64,000 nt of DNA from Lingula anatina (Eukaryota; Brachiopoda; Lingulata; Lingulida; Lingulidae). The translations under genes were made by a program, and so were the position numbers. The notes below the pieces were generated by a model. That model was not told where the DNA came from. It did not search any database and saw only the letters and a list, made by a program, of their open reading frames with translations. Where the stretch lies: NCBI RefSeq assembly GCF_001039355.2, contig NW_019774624.1, positions 1,986,845-2,050,844 of the forward strand, in the 5' to 3' direction. Below, in pieces: positions 26,101 to 35,780 of this stretch (positions within the stretch are counted from its first letter, which is position 1; every line of letters begins with the position of its first letter).

Positions 26101-29100
26101 AAACAAGAAAAGGAAAAAAAGGAAAATTTTTAGACAGTTCACTATCAAACTGATGAAAAAGTTTGTCTTGGGGGAAAAACAAAACATGCTAAACAAGAGA
26201 AGAATGTTCACCTCCGCTGAAAAATTCCCCGTCGTCAAAACTGTCCATGAGGCCATCAAACCCATCTAAACCATTCAATTCCTCCTCCGTGAAGGATATG
26301 TGGACAACAGAGTCAGCCATGGTTTCATCTCCATCTTCAAAGACATTTTCACCTGCTGTAGGGTTGTTTCCTTTGAAAAGAAGATATAACTAGTTATCCC
26401 ATGTTTGTTTATAAATTATGAGTAAATATTTGTTTATGCCTTGTGGCAAAGAAGGGAAGAATAGTGCATTACACTCATATAATTCAAGCACCAAGCTACG
26501 TGGTTACCCTTTCAAGGTAATACCTTGTTGTTTGGAATGAAAATAGATTGTTTGTGGCACCAGTTACTTTTTAGACACACCTGCAGTGTGAGATGTTTGC
26601 TACAACTGTGGCCAATAAATTCCAGTATTATTAAAAATTTAATTTGGCACAGTATATTCTGATTCAGGCCAGGAAGCTGAAAAGTTTAAAGCACTAACTG
26701 CACCTGTTATATATTCTGCAAGTGTACTTAATCCTTTCATACCTTTAGCACCTCCCGTTTGGATTTCCCCTTTCTGTTTATATTCATGTGGACCAACAGG
26801 TGGTTGCCCTTCTCCCTCCTCATTGAAGAAATGGTGCTGGGTAGGAGAGGGTCGACTCAGGTCACTCTGTCTAGAGGAACCTCTCTGTAAAACACAATGT
26901 TAGTTAATCAGGGGGCTCCTTGAGTAACTTGCTAAATGGCATGATTTATGAAGTACAGTATCAAACTGGACAAAAAAATGCACTCATATGTAATTGTGTA
27001 ATATCCTGCCCTGGTGGCTAAAGTGATTTGTTGTAAATATTACTGCGTGTAATGTAAAATAGCTTTTGTCATTATTACATCATCTTTAGTATTTGAAGCA
27101 AAATTTCACATGCCAACATGAGCACAGATGCTGGGCTGAAGCCACAGGTATCATACCTGTTGTCTGTCACTGTCATCACTCATCCCACCAATCACGTCCC
27201 CAGTATGAAAAGAACTCTGATCAAGCCCCGCCTCTCCCTCGTTGTGCGTCAAGGTACTAACGCCAGACCTCAGTCCTGGCAGATAGTCAGCAGGATGGAA
27301 CGAACTCTGCTCCAGTGCTGCCCCCTGGCTGTGTGTCAGGGTACTAGCAGCAGACCTCAGACCTGGCAGAAGGTCTGCAGGGTGGAAGGAGCTCTGTTCT
27401 AAGGGCAGTGTGGTTCCCTGGCTGAGCATACTGGTGGCTGAGGAGCGCCCGTCTCCCCCACCCTCTGGCTGGAGAAACTGGGAGGCTAACCTGGACTCCT
27501 CACTCATGTCTTCATCCTAGAATATTTATATTGTATTTATAAATACAGGGCAACCTTAAAATATATATATAGTACTAACTGTCAGATCAGTTTCTTTACC
27601 ACAGAATACTTTAAAATGTATTTTATATATATGTCTCACTGCATTTGTCACCATAGCTACAAGTTTTACGATATGTAATTATTATCCCAAAATGATGATA
27701 ATAATAATAATAATAATAATTTAATCATTTTGCACCTGAGAGTGTTGGTTATGGGAGGCATCAGACATCATCCACACCTGATCCTGGCTCTGAAACCTCA
27801 CAGTCTGTTGGTGGTGGGAGATTTCCGACAAAAGATCATCGCCCATTGGTCTGATCCTCGCCTGGGCTGCGGGGTCATCCTCCTCAAATGACCTTGACCT
27901 ACGCTGCTGGTTGAAGAGTCCAAGACCTCGAAGGAAGTCCGATGTGGTCTGACCCTGACCTGACATGGCGGCAGCTGAGTGGCTGGATCCAGATAGTGGG
28001 GTGTCCATTTCACTGGTGAGAGGAAGGAGTCCTTTATTTTTATTTATTTCATTTTGAAAGCAGGTATTTTTACCTTTTTGAAACATTAATATCATCAATA
28101 ACAAGAAAATTAAAGAAATTTTGTTGCATATAATCTTTGCTAATATTTTTGACAACAAAAAAACATTTTTAAAATCAAATGTCTGTATTGATATGGTATT
28201 TTCACTTCATAAATTTAACGACACAATCTATGTAAGTATGAGTCAAACATCACAAGAAATAGACATCATTTATCTTCTATTATAAATACAATTCCTGGTT
28301 TTCTGACAAAAAAAAACATTGTTTTTCTCTTTAAAATATCTTGAATTCAGTAACAAGTTTGCCATGTCTTCTCACTTTTGAATTTTTCTTTTTTCACAAC
28401 TAATTTTCTCCCTATCTTTAGGCACAATCAACAACAAACAAAACTACACATTTAAAAAGCTACTACGATACTGCAACCCTAACATAATTGTTTCCACAAA
28501 AAAAGTTTGACCTTGAACTGACCTTCCGCTACTGCCATCCCCTCCACCGCCCCCATCCCCAGGGACAGGGGATGTGACCACATCTCCCTCGGCCGCCTGC
28601 CTTGTGTCCATCCTGGTTGCCGTGTCAACTTCATCATCTGTGCTACCACCTTCCAACCCTGAGAAAAAGAGACCATAACTGATGTTACTGCGTGGCTGAA
28701 TCAAAAATGGCATGCAAAAGTCCTCATCATTAGGTTGTGACTTTGTCTTTGTTGCAACAAATGTGAGTACAGATTAATTAGTAACCTACAGAACTCACGC
28801 TTGATGAATAAGAAATGTTGTCTCTCATATTTTATACTTGTAAGTTTGTTAAATAAATTTGCATTAGTAGATCATCAAATAATTTTAACAATTCAGTTAG
28901 GTCTGAATCATCATAATGGCCAAAAATTTATTTTATTTTAAAAAAACTAATTATCATTAGTTTTATATGTGAAAAAAAAATATATATATAAAGATTAGAA
29001 CACATAAGATTGCCCGCCTAACACCTGGGCAGAAACATAAAAGGATTAGGACTGATATTCAGGTAAAGAAGTTAATAGTACTCACCTGGCCTAGAAGACC

Positions 29101-32100
29101 TCCCATTCCCACTGTCTTGACCGTCACCATGGGGGTGCTTTCTCTGATACAAATGCCTCTTAGCACTCTGAAATAAGTGTAAAAACAACATTAGACTTGG
29201 GTTCTTATTAATTCAGTTGAAAAACAATGTGATATTACCTTTCCATTCTATTTCATGAGATATAAACAGCTAATATGATTAAGAAAAAGGAAAATGAGTA
29301 ACAAAATATATGTGCTGAAATAGCCACTCACTAAAACTACTTTTTCTGATTTCAAATAATCATCTTTAGGTTTACTACAAGGTCTTGTTGCCTTCATCTT
29401 AAAAACTTTCAAAAGAATATTGTCCAACAGATGTCAGCAGTGTCAGAAGGCATAACCAAGACAAGCTGCACAGGTAGTGTCACCTCTCTCACAGCCTGCA
29501 GTTCATCCTCCGTGTCCATCTCACTGCCACTGCTCTGAGTGTCAATACCACTCCCTCTGTGCCTGGTATCTGCAGGGATGCCTTGGGAAGTAGCTGAAAC
29601 AGAAAACAGTAAATACACTAAGTATACAATGCCTGGTGCCTAAAAGACCTAGTTGGGTACCACAATAGATAATACATTAGATACCAATAACAGTGGAAGA
29701 GGCACAACTGCAATGAAAATTTTTACGTTACAATATTCTTGGCAACAAATCTGTGTTAATGCTACCTTCAAATCAAAATTGCTTTTAAGTTAAAGTGTAA
29801 CAGATTCAGTTATATCACAGGGTTTCTGATATTCTGCTGAGTTAAACAAAAGGACTATAAAATGTCAAAAATATGTCATTCATTGCCATGAATCCTTTTT
29901 TTTTTCTGATATCCTGTTACAGGAACTGACAGTGAATTTCAAATCTATTCTGTGTTATCGTGTATTAAAGCAGACATGCTGAAAACTTTTCAAAATGAGC
30001 GGACATTAGGTCCAGCAATAATGAAAAATTTGCCAGACCTAATGGATTTTTCCCAGACCCAAAATCACCCTATCCGTTTGAGATGTATACTACAATTAGG
30101 TAGCTTACTTTGTTTGTGAATGTGATCAGTTTAAAATGGAAGGGAAAAACGCTTTGGGTTTTATATAATTTTATTAGTGAAGCATGTCGAATGATTACTG
30201 TAAATTCAAAGTTGTGGTTCTTAAAACTCCAGTCCAATATTTTACCAGTCCAGACAAATTTTGTCGGTCATGACCGATCGGACCGACAGTTTCAGCATGT
30301 CTGTTAAAGCTGCCTATTATATACTGTTGTCTCATCTCACCCTGCCCAGTAAAGATGTCCGACATCTGGCTTAATCTGGCTCTGCTTTCTGGTCCATCCT
30401 CCTCCCCGTCACCTCCCTCAGGGAGCCGCGGACTGGCACGCAGGAACATGGCATCTACTTTACCCCAAGACTCTACAATATGAAAGATATGCAAGGCTGA
30501 GCATGATATGTCAAGGCTAAGGGTAATGGCTGAAGGTTTTTGGTGAAACCTTAAACAATTTTCACTCTTTTTTAATACTTGAAATACTTTAACTTTTTTA
30601 TTTAAGTAATTTTTGTTCTATTGATTTTCTGTCATGCAAATTTCTACCAAATACCAATACAATGTAAAGTTCTTCTGTTGAACAAAAATAGCTTTTATTG
30701 CCTGTCCTTATTTCCATCTAATCATATTCAATTAAATTTCAATTAGCCTGCACTAATGCCTCACAGATGGGTGAGATTGCTTTAAGTGAGGACCCATCTG
30801 CTCCTGTATACAAATTTCAGTTAAAAGCAAAAATTCAAAGAACTTTAAATTTGAACCCATCAACAATGCCCAAGTTAAGAATAAAACAAGAGGTCTAAAA
30901 TATATTTACAAGTATATCACATTTTCATTTGACAGGCCAATCTGGTAATAATTAATAAGTAATGAAAAATTTAGTTTACATTCTCCACCTCGAACCCTAT
31001 GATATGTGAGCACATTTCTTTCTTTGCTGCATTATGCATATCCACAGCTTCACATATTTTATGGCTCGGAGTTTATTTTAATTCTCTTTTCATACTCCCA
31101 TAATTCTTGGTTTTTAACTTGCTACTGGAACATTTGTTTGAACTTTAACACTGAGTCAATAAAAAAACTGATAAGTATATGACATAAATTTACCTCTATT
31201 ATCATCATTCTGATATTGAAGCATCTCTGGAAACTCCTCATCCATATGAATTATACCAGAGGAAAAGTCTGAAATGATATAGTAAGCCATCAATTAGAAG
31301 AAATCTGTGTGAAAAACTTCAAAACGTTTTACCAAAAATAAAATCTGTACAATGTCAAAGGACAAAACAAGCTCATTTTTTAAAAAATTATTTCATTATC
31401 CTATATTCAATTTTCTATAAGCAGAGTTGGAAATAACCACCCGTCCCAACGTCCTTGACGGTCTAATTTCATGGAGGACGGGTAAAATTAATTTGGAGAC
31501 CGTCCTGTGGTCGGGCCGCACTTTGAAGTCGTCAGTAGATCTGAGCGTGAAACATCGCGTCTTTCTTGATTTTGAGATTCACACATTTACTTATATATAA
31601 GTGTTTACAATATAAATCATATGAGCATTCCGAATATAGGAAAATAGGTCAATGATACGTCATTACATCGAGTACTTCCGACTTTTACCGCGGGAAAATT
31701 TCACTGCGATAAACCAATAAGTCACGTGAACATTCCAAATATAGGAATATAGGTCAGTGATATGTCATTAAATGACTTACTCTCGACTTTTGTCGCGGGA
31801 AGATTCGCTGCAATAAGCCAATCAAATGCAAGGTAACATCGGTAATATGATAAAGAAGACAATATGGTGAGCTAATGTAGCGTAAATTCACGATGCCTTA
31901 AATTTTTGCATCCTTAAACGAAGGGTCCATTTTTATACCGGTTAAATTTCTTCCTTGACAAAAGCGGGCCATAAACGGGTATAAACGGATATAAAATTTG
32001 ACGGTTTTCGTTACATATCAGCCTACTAAACTCTACTTTCCAACTTGGAACAATCGTCCGCTGCCTCTTATTTTGGTCGTAGTCTTTACGGACCTCCGTC

Positions 32101-34901
32101 GCTGGTCGCTTTTCATGATTTTTTTCAGGAAGGCCAAGAAACTTTCGTTGCATGTCGGTGCTTCTAAAGACGTATAAGTTCAAATGTACGCTACATTAGT
32201 TTGCCACATTGTCTTCTTTATCATATTACCAATGTCACCACGCATTTGTAACCCATTTAAGTCAGGTAAAATATGCAGTAAATTTATTGGAGAAAGATTT
32301 TTATTAAATACTGAAAAAAGTTTTTGTATAGTACTAGTTAAAATGCCTTATGATGAAGGAAATCCAAACGTATGCTTTTTTTTCACACTTGCTGATACAG
32401 CAGAGTGTGAACGTGGGTTTTCCCAGTTGAAAATAATCAAGAATCGATATAAAAACAAGTTGAAAGCATAATCTATGATTCTGCTAATGTCAATCCAGCT
32501 ACATTCAAGCACAATTCAAGAACTTGTCCCCAAACCAGCAATAACTCAGTGGAGCACTGGGGCAAGAAGGCCAACTTTCATGGAAAGATGCAAGCCCAAA
32601 TCTGCCGTTGACCACTTTGAGGAGATTATTGTTGATGTGGAGAAGGGTAAAAGGGAGGGCACCAGCGTTCAGGTGCCAAGTGAGCAACCATCAAAATCTA
32701 TTGACTCGGGCTTCGAGTCAGATTTTCAGATATGGAATAGAGGGATGATAATGACTACAGTGAATCTGGTGGAGACGATTAAAGGAATTCATTTAGCAAA
32801 AATCTCATGAGTAAATGCAGGTTTTTTTCAATTAACATTTTGAAGATTCAAACAGAATGACTTGATCTTTGGTCAAGTGAGGTTTTCATATACCAGGACA
32901 GGCACTGACTTGCAGTTGACATTCATCAATTTCATTCACCAAACTGATACTGTTTTACTTGCAAGCTGCTACTGCTTACCATGCCAATGATTTGATAGTT
33001 CAGTTTTGAATTTTAATGCTCCTTTCATGAAAATTTGCAGTGATGTAGATACTTCAGTTAAATTTAAAAAATTGTTCTTCAGTACTGACTGTATTGGCTG
33101 TGGTGCATTTTGTTTCTGTCAAATGGTTTTGCTATAATTTTGTTTTAATAGATATTTGGCAAGGTGCATATATATATTTATTTTATTTTATTTATTTATT
33201 TTATTATTATTATTATTTTTTTTTTTTTTTGCAATCCATGATGTATGGGTGGGTGGGGGGTGGGGGGGGGGGGGACAGACCATAACTGAATATAAAAATA
33301 AATTTGATTCTTTGGTATCAAGACAGCACTGGTATTATGAGTTTTATTTATGAAGTTTGAAAGAAAACAACATTCAAAAATGTCTTGAATTATTAAATTT
33401 AGTCATACATGCACTGTATTATCATAATTCTCTCGATTTTATGAGGACAGGTTGGTTTATGGTAGGACGGGTAACTTTCAAGAGTAACCTGTCCTGCTGT
33501 CTGGTTGAATTTTAGGAGGAGTTTCCAACCCTGCTATAAGACAACATTAATGTCATAAATGACTCATTTTTGGCTGTGGATTTCCTTTAAATTTGAAAAT
33601 GAAAATATCGATAGTGTACTTGAATATCAGAGATTTGGTAGAGCAAATATACCTGGTATTGCATCCAGAGACAGAATTCCTAGAGAAGACCTCACTGAAG
33701 TGTTCAGGTTCCCCAACAAGTCTGCAACATTTTGGACTTGGGAAAGATCTACTTTTCTGCAAACATAAGTAAAACATCAAATAAAGTATTTTTCTGTATA
33801 AATCTTAATCTGAAAACAACATAATTAGGTAAACATCATTTTTCTCAAGGAATCACATGAGTTGAAAATGTGTTTTCTTCCGGAGTGATTTAGGTTTTCA
33901 TGATAACAATTGCAATAAAATATACTGGTACAAATATTACATGAATACTTAGCATGTGTCACTACTGACCAGTCTAACATCAAACTGTGGCTTCTGGACC
34001 TCACAATGTACGTACAGTAACAGACTCAGTCACTGGTTAAACTGTCAAGTAAGGAAACCATGTTCAAAACCTAAGTTACCTGCTACCAGTATCACCATCT
34101 TCCAATACTTCAGAATTTGACTGGGCCCTTTCTTGCTCAATTGGTTCCTGGCTGCTCCTTTTGGCCTCCTGGTGGCCATTCTGTAAACTATACTCCCACT
34201 TTTCATGGTCGTCTTTTGGTTGGCTCTGATTATTATCACGGGGACCATGGTTCTGCAAGCCTGTTGTTCTCCCATCGTCACCCAAACTGTTTCTTTGGTC
34301 CCACTTCTGAAGACCTCTTTGGCTTATCTCATTCCCTCTTGCCTGAACACTATCAGTGCCCAAGACACTGTTTTTGGCACCTCCAGGCTGGTTCTGTGTG
34401 GTAGAATCGCCCTTTTCAAGGCTACTGGCTGAGAACTTAATGAGATCTACATTACCCTGGGAGGATAATTGGAACATTGGAGACACGTTGGGTTCGGAGA
34501 CCTCTAAGAAGGATCCTTGCATGTTATTCGGCAGAGTAGTTCTGGAGAGAAAATGATAATAAAATGAAATATATTAAAAATTCACAACTGAGTGAGAGAA
34601 TGAAAGAGAATGAATGAGAGAGAGAATGAGAATGAGAGAGAGAGAGAGAGAGAGATTGCCTTGACAGCTCGGTTGACAGTGTATTATCTCAAACAAAACT
34701 ATGCAAAATACATCCACTTTTTACACTTTTCCTAACTGGACATTAAACCTACTTGACTGGTCTTTCATTCCTGGCCACAGTGGAGGCCGCCAGAGGTGGA
34801 GGTGTACAATACAGGGTCCTTTCATCAATAGTACTCTTACGCCCATCCTCTGCCACGAGGGTCACCTCTGTATCAAACTCAGGACTTAGCTGACCTGCCA
34901 T
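5189..34901 (-). CDS. CEP192: CEP192 / SPD-2 homologue, centrosome scaffold protein (39 coding exons)
   Basis: Scaffold of the pericentriolar material that recruits PLK4, Aurora A and PLK1 in animals. Coding exons, high to low: 34901-34753, 34541-34080, 33756-33653, 31268-31194, 30472-30341, 29593-29484, 29167-29086, 28658-28523, 28012-27736, 27516-27157, 26884-26743, 26370-26212, 26027-25963, 25675-25466, 24978-24852, 24424-21353, 21059-20641, 18664-18539, 18294-18087, 17734-17592, 17365-17151, 16790-16383, 16195-16111, 14702-14538, 14287-14104, 13716-13634, 13311-13193, 12884-12787, 12511-12328, 11934-11755, 11288-11223, 10844-10736, 10317-9943, 9564-9469, 9245-9117, 8578-8499, 8198-8042, 6040-5982, 5318-5189. 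All junctions are GT-AG and the frame stays open for 3,159 codons to TGA. Identity rests on blocks matching human CEP192 as I remember it: LSSLAPPY(I/V)K, NK(H/Q)F(L)(S/A)WGGVP, YGGxSxLxLxGVK, and PFxVKH with HYI near the C-terminus. The human protein is about 2,537 residues, so this one is longer, mostly N-terminal to the ASH domains. Start chosen: ATG at 34901, context GCCATGG. Confidence 0.95.
5412..5551. repeat. Inverted repeat, possible MITE remnant, in last CEP192 intron
   Basis: A perfect 16-bp inverted repeat (5412-5427 and 5536-5551, arm TTGACTTGCTTTGTTT) encloses about 108 bp. Similarity between the flanks extends imperfectly outward on both sides. It lies between CEP192 exons 39 and 40. 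No target-site duplication was found, so calling it a MITE is only a suggestion. Confidence 0.5.
9848..9897. repeat. (TTTA)n microsatellite
   Basis: TTTA/TTTG tetranucleotide array just downstream (gene orientation) of the exon 10317-9943 donor in CEP192. Confidence 0.9.
18345..18450. repeat. Compound trinucleotide repeat (ATT/TTG/ATC)
   Basis: Interrupted ATT, GTT and CAT runs in the CEP192 intron between exons 18664-18539 and 18294-18087. Confidence 0.85.
19030..19858. mobile_element. hAT-like non-autonomous element in CEP192 intron
   Basis: The ends are inverted: CAGGGCTAGACACTAA at 19030 and, reverse complemented from 19858, CAGGGCTCGACATTAG. A direct repeat AATTG flanks both sides (19025-19029, 19859-19863). 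CAGGG termini and a 5-8 bp duplication fit the hAT superfamily. Near the ends are several short inverted GTCC/GGAC motifs (GTCCGTCGGAC, CCCGGACAGGCGGACAGG), typical subterminal repeats. No transposase is visible, but 38 bases are unsequenced (19423-19460). Confidence 0.75.
19423..19460. other. Assembly gap (38 N)
   Basis: Run of N inside the hAT-like element. A further single N is at 53414, exactly at the edge of a 159-bp tandem repeat. Confidence 1.
19932..20618 (+). mobile_element. PIF/Harbinger-type element with transposase N-terminal remnant
   Basis: Perfect 30-bp terminal inverted repeats (19932-19961 and 20589-20618) begin GGGGCCGGTTTCACAAAGC. A second, inner perfect 16-bp pair, TTTCACGAAGCAGTCG, lies at 20000-20015 and 20515-20530. 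Between them the plus strand encodes from about 20174 MAATFLAIRTARRQRRLRRF, then an H-E-R-Q-N-x-L-E-Y segment and DDAIYERLRL. This resembles the N-terminus of Harbinger nucleases (basic stretch, N-P-L-x-x-Y, then D-E/D-E-x-x-x-R-x-R). The catalytic part is absent, so this is an internally deleted, non-autonomous copy. No clear target-site duplication is visible. It sits 22 bp past the CEP192 donor at 20641, antisense to the gene. Confidence 0.8.
21353..24424 (-). CDS. CEP192: CEP192 giant exon: 1,024-codon Ser/Pro-rich disordered linker
   Basis: A single uninterrupted exon of 3,072 bases. It enters after a split G codon at the TTTTAG acceptor and leaves at CAGG|GTGAGG. It encodes residues ~864-1887: rich in Ser, Pro, Thr, Gln and Arg, with no predicted fold visible, many SP/TP dipeptides (possible proline-directed kinase sites) and a coding minisatellite (22285-22515). 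One more ordered patch is the S-x-Y-I-A-S-L-S-M-S stretch with a K-V-L-K-L-S helix near 23140-23060, resembling the ISTIASAIAEAS region of human CEP192. It links the kinase-docking N-terminus to the C-terminal ASH domains. Confidence 0.93.
22285..22515 (-). repeat. CEP192: Coding minisatellite in CEP192 (GRSP[PT]G[VIL]ST units)
   Basis: About seven imperfect 27-30 bp units within the giant exon encode repeated R-S-P-(P/T)-G-(V/I/L)-S motifs, such as GRSPPGISTG, GRSPTGVSTG and GGSPTGLSTR. Units near 22290-22370 are the most alike, suggesting recent expansion at that end. The repeats keep the reading frame. Confidence 0.85.
24852..26370 (-). other. CEP192: CEP192 acidic kinase-docking region (exons for residues ~677-864)
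   Basis: Four exons (26370-26212, 26027-25963, 25675-25466, 24978-24852) encode a strongly acidic stretch (EEELNGLDGFDGLMDSFDD, then DDDEAAFEEEH) followed by DSSW, GQFIGTRTEALG and a P-x-x-F-G block. Human CEP192 has the same order: an acidic DEEEFNKEH segment, DTSW, GEFFAQRSEALG, then PSFGYF. In the human protein this neighbourhood is linked to Aurora A binding. Conservation here is much higher than in the flanking exons, which suggests retained kinase docking. Assigning a particular kinase to this protein is inference. Confidence 0.75.
27190..27425 (-). repeat. CEP192: Triplicated 29-30 residue motif in CEP192
   Basis: Three in-frame copies, offset by 87 and 90 bp (anchor positions 27373, 27286, 27196), lie in exon 27516-27157. 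The shared core is (E/D)QSSFH(P/T)(A/G)D, followed in the first two copies by LPGLRS-x-x-STLTH. The third copy is the most diverged. In the protein they fall near residues 540-620, before the acidic kinase-docking region. They may be short linear binding motifs in series; no partner can be named. Confidence 0.85.
31623..31822. repeat. Diverged 105-bp tandem duplication inside the hAT element
   Basis: Copies start at 31623 and 31728. Both run G-A-(G/A)-CATTCC, AATATAGGAA, ATAGGTCA, TGATA-GTCATTA, CGACTTTT, CGCGGGAA, and end AA-CCAAT. Roughly a fifth of positions differ. The location between the left end and the transposase-like segment suggests a duplicated promoter or subterminal binding region. 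Confidence 0.8.
31832..32239. repeat. 57-bp inverted repeat bounding a flipped segment of the hAT element
   Basis: The left arm 31832-31888 and right arm 32183-32239 are reverse complements with about 7 mismatches, including an identical 20-bp core (GGTAATATGATAAAGAAGAC). The arms bound the piece that carries the N-terminal transposase segment on the opposite strand to the C-terminal piece. Confidence 0.85.
34626..34654. repeat. (GA)n microsatellite
   Basis: AGAG array in the intron before CEP192 exon 34541-34080, preceded by GAATGA-rich sequence. Confidence 0.85.
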
Positions 34902-34904
34902 GGC

Positions 34905-35669
34905 TTAGAGTACATGGAGTTCATGAAACAATACAATCATTCTGAAAATAAAAATAATTACTGTACAAACTGCAATGGAGACAAGTCACCACACATGCTC
35001 AGTTGAATATCATGTGCGTCTTTACTATGGAACAATATCACTTGAGGTTGGGCAGATGTTAATTAATGTTTAAAATTTATCATGGTGTTAATTTATCTTT
35101 GATTTGGCCTCTCTTTTTATCAGGTGCAGGCTTGCAGTCACAGGTAAGGACTTCAAAGATTTTTGTCTTTAAGTGATGTGGTGATATCTGCATTCACGTG
35201 TACTATTAAGGTATGCTGAAATTCAAGTGTGGATCTGGAGCAAATGACGGGCCTACTTCTGCATATTCCCATGCATCATATGCCCCATTTTCAGATCTAC
35301 AATTAACATTCTCCCGTCTCCCACACAAAATTTAATCTACTATCAATTTAAATCATATCACAATGACATTAATATTACATTCTACGCTAAACAGTCCAAT
35401 CACACCGATCACAATGCACTAAAAACAAAATGAAATAAATTGTAAACAGTTGGTCTCATTCAAACTATCAAACGTCAGTCGTCACCAATCACAACGATGT
35501 TTTATCCCTTACCACTCTGCTGTGGCCGATATATTTCAGTATTCAACATTACAAGATTGCTCTTAATGTTCCTTTAACACTCAAAGTGAATCCCACATTT
35601 GCCATTTTTCTATATCGACACAGCTTTTTATTTATTTTTCAAGACTACTCACGTTCGAAAGTCCGCCAT
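34905..35669 (-). promoter_or_regulatory. CEP192: CEP192 5' UTR exon 1 with upstream ORF
   Basis: An ATG in strong context (GCAATGGCG) at 35669-35667 is followed 17 bases in by a consensus donor (CGAAC|GTGAGT, exon end 35653). Joined to the acceptor at 34941 (TTTTCAG|AATG), the frame gives a 17-codon ORF (MADFRT..., ending HVL) that stops at TAA 34907-34905, three bases before the main ATG at 34901. The coordinates span the intron. It could be a translational control element; with other splicing or transcription starts it would be bypassed. Confidence 0.6.
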
Positions 35670-35780
35670 TGCATATTCGTTGTACGAAGTGGAATTTTTT
35701 AAAGAATTTGATTGGCTGAATATAAGGACTAGGGGTGAAGGTCATTCAAAGTGAAAACCCATCATTTCTCATACAAAAGT
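35670..35780. promoter_or_regulatory. Shared divergent promoter of CEP192 and STMP1-like gene
   Basis: Only 111 bp separate the ATG of the CEP192 5' exon (35669, minus) from the ATG of the STMP1-like gene (35781, plus). ATTGGCT at 35711-35717 is a CCAAT-type box near the middle (also read as AGCCAAT on the other strand). No TATA box sits at a suitable distance for either gene. Shared control is inference from distance. Confidence 0.6.

Larger units (their letters stand above)
31422..33533. mobile_element. hAT transposon relic, internally rearranged
   Basis: Terminal inverted repeats CAGAGTTGGAAA (31422) and, from the other end, CAGGGTTGGAAA (33533) are flanked by perfect 7-bp direct repeats CTATAAG (31415-31421, 33534-33540). 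Inside are two oppositely oriented transposase-like pieces. On the plus strand at 32184-32471, ADTAECERGFSQLKIIKNRY plus K-N-K-L is the typical hAT C-terminal dimerisation motif. On the minus strand at 32183-31914, a K-R-x-R-x-x-x-x-x-W-K-x-E-F block looks like the start of hAT/ZNF862-type proteins. The middle catalytic part is missing. The element lies in the CEP192 intron between exons 33756-33653 and 31268-31194. Confidence 0.85.

Noticed and set aside
35653-35669. ATGGCGGAC as the true CEP192 start
   Set aside because: The frame meets TAA 17 codons later in the next exon, before the ATG that opens the long reading frame.
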